Position numbers and translations under genes: made by a program
In this document: positions 16,809-25,657 of the stretch, in pieces
Layout: every line of letters starts with the position of its first letter
How positions within the stretch are numbered: the stretch's first letter is position 1
Notes under the pieces: generated by a model
Seen by the model: the letters and a program-made list of their open reading frames with translations, nothing else
The model's database searches: none
What the model was told of the DNA's origin: nothing
Virus record (IMG/VR): IMGVR_UViG_3300028045_000001
Location: 126,001-190,000 of that record
DNA from: a virus
Length of the DNA stretch: 64,000 bases
Reading direction: 5' to 3' (one strand)

Positions 16809-17396
16809 ATGTCCGATGATACAAGTAACCAACCTGATCCGTCGCAAACAGATCCTATAGCAATAGAATCAAAAAAACAATATGATCTATTAATGGCGGA
16901 TACGAAAGTTCGCAACACTGTCGGCCTATTCGAGTTCTCAAGATACATAGGTTTGTTTAACGAGGGGTATGTGAAAAGTTTAACAACCAATCAACGATAC
17001 GAACTTGGGAGGGAATTCACTACTCGATTTTCTAGATTTCATCCAATCACAATCATCAATGATAATGATGAGTCTGACACTTACACCATCCCAGCGCAGT
17101 TCTGCTCTATACCGCTGTTGAATGAATCACAAGAGGCAGTAGATACAGATGTGATTGGTAGATTCGAGGTAGCTGCTGAATCCACCAATCAGTTTGGCAG
17201 TAACCTTGAGTCAGTTGTAGCTGAGCTACTACGAATGTATAGAGAGATTGGTGGGACCGCTAAAGTAGTTGAGGAAAATATGAATTACCATGAGCAAGTG
17301 GCCATGCTCAATAAATTGGCAAATGGAGAGAAAATCCCTGACCCAATTGTCAAAGAAAAAGAAAGTAAGGAGCCATCTATGCGGGACATGTTGTAG
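16809..17396 (+). CDS. unknown 195-residue protein preceding the SbcD-like nuclease
   Basis: Preceded by AAGGGGGAG. The first 25 residues are polar and probably disordered, and the C-terminus is Lys/Glu-rich. No motif is recognised. The stop codon is one base away from the start of the nuclease gene, so translation is coupled and a shared function in DNA metabolism is possible. Confidence 0.65.
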   Translation: MSDDTSNQPDPSQTDPIAIESKKQYDLLMADTKVRNTVGLFEFSRYIGLFNEGYVKSLTTNQRYELGREFTTRFSRFHPITIINDNDESDTYTIPAQFCSIPLLNESQEAVDTDVIGRFEVAAESTNQFGSNLESVVAELLRMYREIGGTAKVVEENMNYHEQVAMLNKLANGEKIPDPIVKEKESKEPSMRDML

Positions 17397-17397
17397 T

Positions 17398-18507
17398 ATG
17401 AAAATATTACACATTAGTGACATACATATGGGACATCCCAGGGTCCATGCGTCCATCACTTACAATAGCTTAAGGACGCATGTGTACCCATTGTTGAGTG
17501 ATGTCGATGTTTTAATTATAGGAGGGGATACTGCGGACAGGGGATTGGCATTGGATTCCTCTCCTAGTAGGATCATAGTGCAATTTTTAATGGACTTGTG
17601 CGATCTAATTAAAAAATACAACTTCCTTCTTAGGATCGTACGGGGCACGTGGAGCCATGATCGCGACTCCGTAAGAATTATAAATACTATAGCTAAGTCT
17701 AAGCGAGTTTCCAATAAGGTTAAATACTTTGACACTATTGAAATAGAATATATAAAAAAATTCAATAGATCCTTTATGTATGTCCCAGACGATGTGCCAT
17801 TTGATGATCTTGAACATAGGATTATAAACAAAATAAAAGATACTAAGACAGGTAAAGTAGATGTGATGGTGTTCCATGGCGCGATGAAGCATGCGTTGCC
17901 ATATATGCCAAAAGTGCCAGTCAATACAGTTAATGCAGACAATTGGAATGGCTATATAAATGAGGTGTGCTGCTGTGGCCATATACATCAAAGAAGTGTT
18001 TATAAAAATAAATTTATTTTTTCAGGATCGTTTGATCGATCGTGTCACGGAGATGAGGGGGCCAAAGGTTGCTTTCTAATAGACTTAAAGGACGATGGTA
18101 CTCGTAGAATAAAATTTATAGAGAACCCAAGCGCTGTTATTTTTAAGACACTTGACTTTAACAATATAAGTATGTCCGATGGTATCGATCTTATAGCAGA
18201 AACAATAGCCAAATGTAGCGAAGATAGATTGGATGTCGATATCCCCACGTATATCCGCATTCTTGTTAACGACATGATCACAAAAGCGGCCCTGTTGGGT
18301 CATACATCAAAGGCGTATGGAACGGTCAAAAATATCAAGATATCGTATAAGTCCGACAATGCCGATATAGTGGTCGATGTAGAGGAAGATGAAGAGGAAT
18401 CTGTATTTATCGTGACCCCTGATAACCTACCTCAAATAATAGCGGAACGTATCAATCAAAAACTATCTGTAGAAAGGATATCTGAAATATTGGATTGTAG
18501 TGGTTGA
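17398..18507 (+). CDS. SbcD/Mre11-type metallophosphoesterase nuclease
   Basis: ATG 17398 follows the previous stop by one base. The 369-residue product has the calcineurin-like phosphoesterase motifs in order: DIHMGH (residues 8-13), GGDTADRG (near 42), a modified motif III with RGTWSHD instead of GNHD, VFHGA near 161, and CGHIHQ near 193-198. This is the layout of SbcD, Mre11 and T4 gp47, which form end-processing nucleases with an SbcC/Rad50 ATPase. No such ATPase gene is in the window. The C-terminal 60 residues are acidic. The Asn-to-Trp/Ser change in motif III is unusual but known to vary. Confidence 0.82.
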   Translation: MKILHISDIHMGHPRVHASITYNSLRTHVYPLLSDVDVLIIGGDTADRGLALDSSPSRIIVQFLMDLCDLIKKYNFLLRIVRGTWSHDRDSVRIINTIAKSKRVSNKVKYFDTIEIEYIKKFNRSFMYVPDDVPFDDLEHRIINKIKDTKTGKVDVMVFHGAMKHALPYMPKVPVNTVNADNWNGYINEVCCCGHIHQRSVYKNKFIFSGSFDRSCHGDEGAKGCFLIDLKDDGTRRIKFIENPSAVIFKTLDFNNISMSDGIDLIAETIAKCSEDRLDVDIPTYIRILVNDMITKAALLGHTSKAYGTVKNIKISYKSDNADIVVDVEEDEEESVFIVTPDNLPQIIAERINQKLSVERISEILDCSG

Positions 18508-18521
18508 TGTAAGAGCGAGTT

Positions 18522-18555
18522 CACATGGATAGGTGGGAGACCACCTATCCATGTG
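18522..18555 (+). terminator. hairpin after the nuclease gene
   Basis: 15-bp perfect stem with a 4-base loop and no adjacent T-run. Confidence 0.55.
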
Positions 18556-18592
18556 TAAGTTGGCCTAAGTCTATATATCGTGGTTCAATTAG

Positions 18593-18686
18593 TTTCACTT
18601 ATATATTACTATAACGAATAGGATAAGTTATATCGCCTGATTCATCGAAGTAGGTGCGACATTGGCTTGGCTTCAGTCGGCAAGAG
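18593..18686 (+). repeat. conserved 94-base promoter-leader cassette, copy 1
   Basis: This block is nearly identical, and equal in length, to 45609-45702, and shares its first 65 or so bases with 44965-45045. It includes the TATATTAC promoter and a long conserved untranslated leader. Confidence 0.8.
18599..18616 (+). promoter_or_regulatory. TATATTAC-type early promoter, ACG variant
   Basis: TTATATATTAC-TATA-ACG. The ATG of the consensus is replaced by ACG, as in the two other copies of this cassette. Confidence 0.7.
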
Positions 18687-18726
18687 CAGAAGTATTTTTA
18701 AAACATTTAAAATAAGAGGTGCACTC

Positions 18727-19041
18727 ATGAAAACTTTCTTTTTAGGACTTTGGAATGTCGTTAAAGGGTTTATTTTTGGTGTTGTACTGGCCATCCCAGT
18801 TGCAGTTGCCGTGTATGTTATACTCCACTATAGCTTAGTGTGGAAGATAACTGCTGCTGTTCTATGTGGGCTTTATATATTCGTTGGTTCACGTATATAT
18901 TATTCTGTACATGCTCCAAATGAAGATGTGAGTAAATTAAAATCGCATTTAGACACTTTGAGCAAAGGAATGAATAGAGTAGAAGATTTGTTGGCCAAAG
19001 GTAAATCTGACCTAGATAAGTTTAGATCCGCTAACGCTTAA
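18727..19041 (+). CDS. small membrane protein, paralogue of the 45749 product
   Basis: ATG 18727 is preceded by AAGAGGTG; a TTG at 18667 lies in the conserved leader. The 104-residue product starts MKTFFLGLWN, has two hydrophobic segments (about 14-32 and 39-60), and ends in a charged helix. The 45749 product shares the opening MKNFFKGL and the WKI.AAVL core, so these are paralogues driven by the same leader. The family is unknown. Confidence 0.7.
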   Translation: MKTFFLGLWNVVKGFIFGVVLAIPVAVAVYVILHYSLVWKITAAVLCGLYIFVGSRIYYSVHAPNEDVSKLKSHLDTLSKGMNRVEDLLAKGKSDLDKFRSANA

Positions 19042-19127
19042 TGAAATTAAAAAGTGAGGGTTTGAATATATGGCAATTTCGCCAAAGTAACATATAAAGC
19101 TACGTAGCTATATAATAACTTTTATTA

Positions 19128-19155
19128 GATCGCTCGGGCAATCACCCGAGCGATC
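19128..19155. terminator. bidirectional hairpin between convergent genes
   Basis: 11-bp perfect stem with a 6-base loop. ATTTTAATAAT follows on the plus side. It lies between the membrane protein gene and the convergent lipoprotein gene. Confidence 0.55.
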
Positions 19156-19189
19156 ATTTTAATAATAAGGATATCAAAAGATAGTTAAA

Positions 19190-21250
19190 CTATCTCCCTT
19201 TATATGCGAGGACAGACACCCTGCGGAATCCTTGAGCAATGAAGATATTGGAGTCACTATCTATGCACATTTTAATTTTTGTATATTCTGAGTCAGTGGT
19301 AGTAATAATATGATGACTCCCAGGAACAAGCTGCCATCCATTTGTTGGATTATACTTCCAAGTACGATGTTGTACACGATGTCCTGGATATTCAAACATT
19401 TGAGTATTGAGATAATGCTTTCCATCTGCCCCAGTCACATATTGGACCTTGTCATAGTTCATATTTAACACAGAATCTATATTGTTCATAAGGGGGGATA
19501 TAAGCCCAGCTGAATCTAGGAATACTAATTTATTAGTGGTAGCTTCATAATCATAAAAAACAACATACCTTGCTGAAGCAGGTTCATTGACAAAGAAGTT
19601 TGCAACATTTCCGGAGGGGCACACTGTTTCTACTTTATGCCAAGCTGCACTATAGAAGCTATACGTATATCCATGGAAGGAGTGCACATCTATCAGAGGT
19701 GATTGCAAGGGCGCAGCTCCAGTATGAATTCCGTGCTCATCCACAACAATTTTTGTTGTATTTATTTGGGGACCATTGTTGACTATGCGGCTATCGGTCC
19801 AAGTGGTTTCGGATTTAGCTTTACTATAGACCACATGAGGTGAATAAGTGTATACATACGTTGTGGGATCCTCACTATCTACAATGTAGAAGTCGGAATT
19901 ATAAAGAGCGAAATTTTTAAAATCAAGGCGTTCAAATAATTCAAACGTCCTTGAGGATTTTATATACTTATAAATTCGGTTTTCACTGGAGCCATTGTTC
20001 ATGTATTCGCCACAAAAAATATAGATTTCGTTGTTTACAGCCTTTGCTTTAAACTGATGCCCTCTGCCCCCTAGTGCAAGTTCGTTAGCTTCGTCCACAG
20101 CATATTCCCAAGTTGTTCCGTTAAAAACTTTAAGCATGAGCTTTCCATTGTCTCTCATCTGCATAAAGTATGGAGCATCATCTTTGAGCACGAACTCCAT
20201 GTAGTTGAGTGCCAGATCTTTATCACTAATGTTTGTTCCGATAGTACTCCAAGATTTTTCTGAGATTGTATCTTGGACAACTTGATATTGAAATGATGTC
20301 CCTCCTTCGCGCTCTCCCTCCCCAATGGATACAATGCAATCTACGTTATAATCTCCAACTGTAGAAGTGTCCAGCTCAAACACCTCCCCATTTCCAGAAT
20401 GTACGCCGTTGACATACCAATTGACTATAGGGTCGGTTAACTGGTGGATGTCAGTTACATTTATTTCTGCAACCTCACCGACATTAAAAACAGTCTTGTC
20501 TGTATTTAAGGAGAACACTACCTCATCGTTGAAATCCTCATTAAGTACAATGGTAAAATTTCCTGAATTAACACCGGACCCATCATACTCAATAGTGGCG
20601 CTGGATGATAGGTTGCTGGCGATCCTCAATGATTTAGTGAACCCGTACTGGTTATTTTTAAGAGTGGTTATTGTAGCATTGACTCTATAGAATCCGGGAG
20701 ACAATGTCGTATACACCAGGATCCTTCCTTGATCACTATCTACCTGAGGCACTATAGGTACTTCTTTTTGTGCACGGTCAAATAGCTTTATATCCACGAC
20801 CGCATCAGGAAAGTTGGCAGTATTCCAAATAAAGACTAGGTTAAACCTACCTAATCCATCACTTTGCACAATAGTGATTGAGGTACTATTTGTTACACCA
20901 ACATCAACAGTCACGTCCGCCTCGCCTGCTCCAATGATACTCCCATATGTATTTTTAGCAAAGACTTTAACATTATACACGCCGACTGAATAATTTGATG
21001 CTGTGTATGTATCAGTGGCTGAGATTAACACTTCCTCCTCTACGCCATCCGGATCAGTAATTTTTAACTGATATTTATGCGTCACAATTGGTTCATTTGG
21101 AACGATTGTTTTACTCAGAACCTTTGGTTCATCGAAACTCAGCACAAACGAACCAGTGTCTTCCTTTGTACCCGAGTCACTGTTAGATGAGCATCCAATG
21201 CAACCAAGCATAAGAAATAGAACAAACAACATTGCGATAAATTTTTTCAC
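19190..21250 (-). CDS. large phage-encoded lipoprotein with Ig-like and repeat domains
   Basis: The start is taken as GTG at 21250, six bases after GAGGAG; a longer frame upstream has no ribosome site. The 686-residue product begins with a lysine pair and a hydrophobic stretch ending MLGCIGCSS, a bacterial lipoprotein signal with Cys17 or Cys20 as the acylated residue. A Ser/Asp/Gly linker follows. Residues 35-360 look like several Ig-like beta domains (one with GEVAEINV and VNWYVNG). The last 320 residues have repeated beta-rich segments with Trp, like a beta-propeller. It should be exported to the cell envelope. Superinfection exclusion or surface change is a plausible role, not shown. Confidence 0.72.
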   Translation of the reverse strand: MKKFIAMLFVLFLMLGCIGCSSNSDSGTKEDTGSFVLSFDEPKVLSKTIVPNEPIVTHKYQLKITDPDGVEEEVLISATDTYTASNYSVGVYNVKVFAKNTYGSIIGAGEADVTVDVGVTNSTSITIVQSDGLGRFNLVFIWNTANFPDAVVDIKLFDRAQKEVPIVPQVDSDQGRILVYTTLSPGFYRVNATITTLKNNQYGFTKSLRIASNLSSSATIEYDGSGVNSGNFTIVLNEDFNDEVVFSLNTDKTVFNVGEVAEINVTDIHQLTDPIVNWYVNGVHSGNGEVFELDTSTVGDYNVDCIVSIGEGEREGGTSFQYQVVQDTISEKSWSTIGTNISDKDLALNYMEFVLKDDAPYFMQMRDNGKLMLKVFNGTTWEYAVDEANELALGGRGHQFKAKAVNNEIYIFCGEYMNNGSSENRIYKYIKSSRTFELFERLDFKNFALYNSDFYIVDSEDPTTYVYTYSPHVVYSKAKSETTWTDSRIVNNGPQINTTKIVVDEHGIHTGAAPLQSPLIDVHSFHGYTYSFYSAAWHKVETVCPSGNVANFFVNEPASARYVVFYDYEATTNKLVFLDSAGLISPLMNNIDSVLNMNYDKVQYVTGADGKHYLNTQMFEYPGHRVQHRTWKYNPTNGWQLVPGSHHIITTTDSEYTKIKMCIDSDSNIFIAQGFRRVSVLAYKGR

Positions 21251-21388
21251 GTTACACTCCTCAATTAAAAAAGTTTTTGTTACGCCAACCAGACAGTGTC
21301 CCATACACATAAGCGGCCAGCCAATTAAAATATGATTTATAATATGGTTAAATGTATCAATTGTTTTTTTGTCTATCAGCACAATTTG

Positions 21389-21407
21389 TTTATATATAAC
21401 TGTATAG
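21389..21407 (+). promoter_or_regulatory. near-consensus early promoter in a divergent region
   Basis: TTTATATATAAC-TGTATAG. The core is close to palindromic (TTATATATAA), so it could also act leftward for the lipoprotein gene. Confidence 0.45.
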
Positions 21408-21467
21408 AATAGGAGAATCTCTACAATAAAAACAAACTATATAATTGTGAATAATATGGGGGCAGAG

Positions 21468-21623
21468 ATGGGAGAACTGATAGAAAAAATAAAAGGTAAA
21501 CTCAAAGTAGTTGCCATTGCAATCTACATTGAAGGTATGCCAAAGGATACATTGGTACAAAGGATCAAAATCTACTTTGTTTCTAAGTATCTTAAATGGA
21601 TCAAATGGAAGTTAAATAGATAA
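21468..21623 (+). CDS. small basic 51-residue protein
   Basis: ATG 21468 follows GGGGGCAGAG. The product MGELIEKIKGKLKVVAIAIY... is Lys-rich with alternating hydrophobic residues, like an amphipathic helix. It has a promoter upstream and a hairpin directly after its stop, so it looks like a complete small gene. No family is known. Confidence 0.6.
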   Translation: MGELIEKIKGKLKVVAIAIYIEGMPKDTLVQRIKIYFVSKYLKWIKWKLNR

Positions 21624-21626
21624 ATT

Positions 21627-21655
21627 CGCAAGTAGACTAATGTAGTCTACTTGCG
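21627..21655 (+). terminator. hairpin with delayed T-run
   Basis: 12-bp perfect stem with a 5-base loop. The T-run begins about 18 bases later (21673). Confidence 0.6.
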
Positions 21656-21716
21656 ACGTGAAGATCCATTGTATTTTTTTTAATCCAAGTGGTTCCCTAC
21701 CGTCAATGACTTTTTA

Positions 21717-21735
21717 TTTATATATAGCTATAATG
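21717..21735 (+). promoter_or_regulatory. TATATTAC-type early promoter, TATATAGC variant
   Basis: TTTATATATAGC-N4-ATG, 37 bases before the start at 21773. Confidence 0.6.
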
Positions 21736-21772
21736 ATACATACCATTAACCATAAAAGACGTGGAGGTAATC

Positions 21773-22198
21773 ATGAGCAAGTTAAATAACATTCGGTATT
21801 TTGAAGATCTTATGGACATCAAGGTCGGAAAGAAGACACTCCGAGATTATAAAAATAAACTAACGCTAATTGACTCAGTGCCTATGGCTATAGCTGGTTT
21901 GAAATTAAATACTATTGTTGATGTAATTGTGGGAGAGTACACTCTATGGGACACCATAGTCAAAGAGTATCCGGATAATATCGGATGGTGCTCTCCAAGT
22001 ATACCAAGTGTAGTATTAGGAAATGTGAGATTAGTATACCACACTGTCGATACACCAATCGGCCATACCCGCGAAACCGAGGAAATTGATGGGATGCAAG
22101 TGTGGACATTGGAGAGTACATTAAAGTGGAAGATTTTTATGGGGCGGGAAGAGGATAGAGAGGATATAGACAGACTAAAAGTATACCTTAATGTATGA
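21773..22198 (+). CDS. unknown 141-residue early protein, nucleotidyltransferase-like tail
   Basis: ATG 21773 is preceded by GGAGGTAATC. The C-terminal part (LESTLKWKIFMGREEDREDI followed by a short helix) resembles the end of nucleotidyltransferase-fold proteins, in which a lysine helix is followed by a G-R-x-K-D-x-x-D-I element. The catalytic GS-x-DxD motif of that fold is not visible, so the protein may be inactive or unrelated. Confidence 0.5.
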   Translation: MSKLNNIRYFEDLMDIKVGKKTLRDYKNKLTLIDSVPMAIAGLKLNTIVDVIVGEYTLWDTIVKEYPDNIGWCSPSIPSVVLGNVRLVYHTVDTPIGHTRETEEIDGMQVWTLESTLKWKIFMGREEDREDIDRLKVYLNV

Positions 22199-22248
22199 AA
22201 TCAATATAACCCCTTTATCTGTTTTACAGTGCACATCAATTCTTTTTA

Positions 22249-22267
22249 TTTATATATTACTATTATG
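22249..22267 (+). promoter_or_regulatory. TATATTAC-type early promoter, full consensus
   Basis: TTTATATATTAC-TATT-ATG, 51 bases before the 22318 start. Confidence 0.78.
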
Positions 22268-22317
22268 AACTTAATACAATCTTTTCAATGTAACACAAAC
22301 CATAGGAGTAAAAAAAA

Positions 22318-22623
22318 ATGAAAATAACACTACCGTTCGATTCCAAGGGTTCCCACTTTAATGCCGTGGACTTACTTGATCATTTTAAAACAGAGGATAT
22401 AGATGAGATGATCATTGGACAACAGCATACTCGATTGGCCCTGCATACGAAACAGTATTCCCTGGATTATTTATTACGTACAAAAGTTGCTACTAGAAAG
22501 GGTACGGCCCAAGCTACATCGCATGTAGTAAGGCAACTTATTGAGACCAACTTGTTTTATAAAAAAAGGATCTTCGACAGTAACACTAATCACATGTGCG
22601 CAGCCGTCTGTGTTAAAAAATAA
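22318..22623 (+). CDS. unknown 101-residue early protein
   Basis: ATG is preceded by AGGAG and a run of A. The product is basic and hydrophilic with a Cys pair near its end (MCAAVCV). No motif is recognised. It has its own promoter, and another promoter follows 42 bases after the stop. Confidence 0.65.
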   Translation: MKITLPFDSKGSHFNAVDLLDHFKTEDIDEMIIGQQHTRLALHTKQYSLDYLLRTKVATRKGTAQATSHVVRQLIETNLFYKKRIFDSNTNHMCAAVCVKK

Positions 22624-22664
22624 AACTGTAAGGTACTTTCACGATGTCTTTCGATCTCACTTAG

Positions 22665-22682
22665 TTATATATAACTATTATG
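22665..22682 (+). promoter_or_regulatory. TATATAAC variant of the early promoter
   Basis: TTATATATAAC-N4-ATG. It would drive the weakly supported 22745 gene or a short RNA. Confidence 0.6.
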
Positions 22683-22744
22683 AATACAAAACAATAGTTT
22701 TGAGTTCAACGGCAATGGGTCGGTAAACCATTGTACTTATTGTT

Positions 22745-22945
22745 GTGCTACGTTATTACAATGCATATCGTGGCGAATACTGTTATACAAATCAATCTAA
22801 GAATAAACTCGTGTTGGCTCCCGCTGATCCTAAGGATACAGAGCAATCCGAAATTGTAGTTAAATTGATTTTTCAAGTTATCACGAAAACAGAGAAAGGA
22901 ACATTACCGGCATTTATGGATCCTTTAAACTGGAACAGGAGATAG
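22745..22945 (+). CDS. possible 66-residue early protein
   Basis: A frame with a GTG start and no convincing ribosome site. It is placed after a promoter and ends in a coherent, charged sequence (EIVVKLIFQVITKTEKGTLP). The promoter and the lack of any competing frame support it; the start is uncertain. Confidence 0.4.
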   Translation: MLRYYNAYRGEYCYTNQSKNKLVLAPADPKDTEQSEIVVKLIFQVITKTEKGTLPAFMDPLNWNRR

Positions 22946-23000
22946 CGAGATGAGATACTGACGTAGAATAAAGGAACATCAGTGATGCCCAGGGTACATG

Positions 23001-23032
23001 TGTCAAGGGAGACTCCGGAGTCTCCCTTGACA
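23001..23032 (+). terminator. 32-base perfect palindrome terminator
   Basis: A 16-bp stem, followed about 13 bases later by a T-rich run that merges into the next promoter. Confidence 0.65.
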
Positions 23033-23052
23033 CAAACTTCATTATTTTTTTA

Positions 23053-23071
23053 TTTATATATTACTATTATG
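23053..23071 (+). promoter_or_regulatory. TATATTAC-type early promoter of the large BspA-like gene
   Basis: TTTATATATTAC-TATT-ATG, a full match 57 bases before the start at 23128. Confidence 0.78.
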
Positions 23072-23127
23072 ATGTAACACTTGACTTTTTAAGATCAGAG
23101 GGCGACTTAATTAAAAGGAGAAGTATC

Positions 23128-25377
23128 ATGAAAAAAGAAACTTCCCACTTTGTAACAAAGTGGGCAGGTAAACAGATCAAACTACCATTAGATCCAGATG
23201 GAGTGTATGACTTCACAGTAGATTGGGGAGATGGCGCGATTGACCAGATAGCTGTACACGATCAAAGTGAAACGATGCACACTTACAAAGACAAACAAAA
23301 GTCCCATACCGTAACTATATCTGGCACCATAGAAGGGTTTGGATTTTACAAGGATCTCGAAGCAATTAACGGAGGATTGCTCGATGTACTTCAATGGGGA
23401 AATGTTAAGTTACATAACAAGGGGTATCAGTTTGCAGAGTGTAAGAAATTAAAGGGGTTTAGTGCCAAAGATGTTCTATATTTATCTAACGTAACTCATA
23501 TGGGGTGTATGTTCTATGAAGCCATATCCTTCAATCAGGACTTATCCAATTGGGATGTAAGTAGTGTTATTGATATGAACGGCATGTTCTGCGGAGCTAT
23601 GTCATTCAATCAGGACATCTCCACATGGGATGTGAGTAATGTTACCCGTATGTATGGCGTGTTCTTTAAGGCCACTTCTTTCAACCAAGACCTATCCAAG
23701 TGGGATGTTAGTAGTGTTATTAATATGGATGGCATGTTCAGTAAGGCTACATCCTTCAACCAAAGCATATCCACATGGGATGTGAGTAATGTTACCCGTA
23801 TGTATGGCATGTTCTCCGAGGCCGCATCTTTTAATCAGGACATATCCAAATGGGATGTGGGTAGTGTTACTGATATGCACGATATGTTTCTCAAAGCTTC
23901 ATCCTTCAATCAAGACATTTCCACATGGGATGTGAGTAATGTTACCAATATGGGCGCTATGCTCTCTACCGCTACTTCCTTCGACCAGGACATATCTAAC
24001 TGGGACGTAAGTAATGTAACTGATATGGAGCTGATGTTGGCGGGAGCTACATCCTTCAATCAAGACATTTCCACATGGGATGTGAGTAATGTTACTAATA
24101 TGAGCTATATGTTCGCTAACGCTTCATCCTTCAACCAAGATATCTCCACATGGGATGTGGGTAAGGTTGGTAACATGAAACAGATGTTCTCGGGAGCTTT
24201 GGTATTTAATAAGAATATCTCAGACTGGAATATCGGCAACGTCACTGATATGGAAGGCATGTTCAATAAAGCTTCTTCTTTCAACCAAGATATCTCCAAC
24301 TGGGATGTGGGTAAGGTTGGTAACATGAAACGTATGTTCTCTGAAGCCAAAGCTTTTAATCGAAATATCTCAGACTGGAATACCGGCAATGTTGAAGATA
24401 TGGCAGGTATGTTCTGGAGAGCCTTAGCTTTTAACCAAGGCATACCTAACTGGGATGTAAGTAGTGTTACCGATATGGAGCAGATGTTTGCAGGTGCTTC
24501 ATCCTTCAATCAAGATATATCAAAGTGGGATGTCCGTAGTGTTATTAATATAGATGAGATGTTCCAGGAAGCTACCTGTTTCAACCAAGACATATCCAAA
24601 TGGGATGTTAGTAGTGTTACTGGTATGGAGCATATGTTCTATAATGCCGCATCATTCAACCAAGATATATCCAACTGGGACGTTAGTAATGTTACTACTA
24701 TGGCTGGCATGTTTACAGGTGCTTCATCCTTCAACCAAGATATATCTAAATGGGATGTGAGTAGTGTTACTAATATGAGGCTTATGTTCGGCGAGGCTAC
24801 ATCCTTCAACCAAGACTTATCTAATTGGGACGTTAGCAGTGTCACCGATACAGCTGGGATGTTTCTCAAAGCTTCCTCCTTCAACCAAGATATATCTAAA
24901 TGGGATGTGGGTAGTGTTACTAATATGGAACAGATGTTCTGTTACGCCATAGTCTTCAATCAAGACATATCCAACTGGGATGTGAGTAATGTTGCAAATA
25001 TGATGCATATGTTCACACATGCCATGTTCTTCAACCAAGATATATCCAAATGGGATGTAAGCAGTGTTACTAATATGAGAGGTGTGTTCATTGGTACTTT
25101 GTTCTTCGATCAAGATATCTCTAAATGGGATGTAAGCAGTGTTACTGATATGCAGGGTACGTTCTGGGAAGCTACATCGTTTAACCAAGATATATCCACA
25201 TGGGACGTAAGTAATGTAACTGATATGAAGAATATGTTCGCTAAAGCCACATCCTTCAATCAAGACTTATCTAACTGGAATGTCGACAGTGTTACTAATA
25301 TGAAGAGTATGTTCGCTGGAGCCACATCCTTCGATCAAGACATATCCAAATGGGACATCAGTAATGACGATCGATAA
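23128..25377 (+). CDS. BspA-like DUF285 repeat protein, 749 residues, no signal peptide
   Basis: AAAAGGAG precedes ATG. Residues 1-130 form a head with a PKD-like part (DFTVDWGDG, then HTYKDK and HTVTISG). From residue 134 there are 24 tandem 25-residue repeats with consensus SFNQDISxWDVSxVTxMxxM, then FxxA, and a partial 25th. This is the DUF285/BspA leucine-rich-like repeat, normally found on bacterial cell-surface proteins. No signal peptide, lipobox or anchor is present, so this copy should stay in the cytoplasm. It has its own early promoter. A shorter relative lies at 26697. The function is unknown; a binding scaffold is the natural reading. Confidence 0.88.
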   Translation: MKKETSHFVTKWAGKQIKLPLDPDGVYDFTVDWGDGAIDQIAVHDQSETMHTYKDKQKSHTVTISGTIEGFGFYKDLEAINGGLLDVLQWGNVKLHNKGYQFAECKKLKGFSAKDVLYLSNVTHMGCMFYEAISFNQDLSNWDVSSVIDMNGMFCGAMSFNQDISTWDVSNVTRMYGVFFKATSFNQDLSKWDVSSVINMDGMFSKATSFNQSISTWDVSNVTRMYGMFSEAASFNQDISKWDVGSVTDMHDMFLKASSFNQDISTWDVSNVTNMGAMLSTATSFDQDISNWDVSNVTDMELMLAGATSFNQDISTWDVSNVTNMSYMFANASSFNQDISTWDVGKVGNMKQMFSGALVFNKNISDWNIGNVTDMEGMFNKASSFNQDISNWDVGKVGNMKRMFSEAKAFNRNISDWNTGNVEDMAGMFWRALAFNQGIPNWDVSSVTDMEQMFAGASSFNQDISKWDVRSVINIDEMFQEATCFNQDISKWDVSSVTGMEHMFYNAASFNQDISNWDVSNVTTMAGMFTGASSFNQDISKWDVSSVTNMRLMFGEATSFNQDLSNWDVSSVTDTAGMFLKASSFNQDISKWDVGSVTNMEQMFCYAIVFNQDISNWDVSNVANMMHMFTHAMFFNQDISKWDVSSVTNMRGVFIGTLFFDQDISKWDVSSVTDMQGTFWEATSFNQDISTWDVSNVTDMKNMFAKATSFNQDLSNWNVDSVTNMKSMFAGATSFDQDISKWDISNDDR
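23527..25374 (+). repeat. 24 full plus one partial 75-base coding repeats
   Basis: The tandem DNA repeats encode the BspA-like units. Some neighbouring units are almost identical, so copy number may change by recombination. Confidence 0.85.
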
Positions 25378-25383
25378 TTATCA

Positions 25384-25402
25384 CTTATATATTACATACA
25401 TG
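25384..25402 (+). promoter_or_regulatory. TATATTAC-type early promoter of the 25460 gene
   Basis: CTTATATATTAC-ATAC-ATG, 58 bases before the start and only seven bases after the BspA-like stop codon. Confidence 0.7.
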
Positions 25403-25459
25403 AGTAGGCACTTGTTATTAATTTAATTGTATTAACTTTTAACTAATGGAGGATTAACC

Positions 25460-25636
25460 ATGGCCGAGTCACAAGAAAAATCAAAAGAACAAAAAACTCT
25501 CATAAGAGGGGCGGAGAGTGTAGTTCCTGTTAATGGAGAAATCAAATTTGATAAGGAGGAGTCTCTTAAAAAGATAGAAAAAACAACTAACGACATGATC
25601 GAATCTTTTAATAAGTACAAACGAGCAGAAAATTAA
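25460..25636 (+). CDS. small charged 58-residue protein
   Basis: AATGGAGGATTAACC before ATG is a strong ribosome site. The product (MAESQEKSKEQKTL...) is almost entirely Lys, Glu and polar residues, probably helical or disordered. It ends 21 bases before the 25658 gene, with which it shares a promoter. No family is known. Confidence 0.65.
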   Translation: MAESQEKSKEQKTLIRGAESVVPVNGEIKFDKEESLKKIEKTTNDMIESFNKYKRAEN

Positions 25637-25657
25637 ACTGTCGGAAAGGAATCACTC

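Noticed and set aside
22541-22726. A 61-codon frame overlapping the end of the 22318 gene and the next promoter
   Set aside because: It runs across a promoter and has no ribosome site.
24105-25263. Long antisense open frames inside the BspA-like gene
   Set aside because: They arise from the repeat structure of the plus-strand gene, have no ribosome sites, and are low-complexity.
23527-25374. Regular 75-base repeats that could be mistaken for a CRISPR array
   Set aside because: The repeats are in frame, contiguous without spacers, and encode the BspA-like unit.
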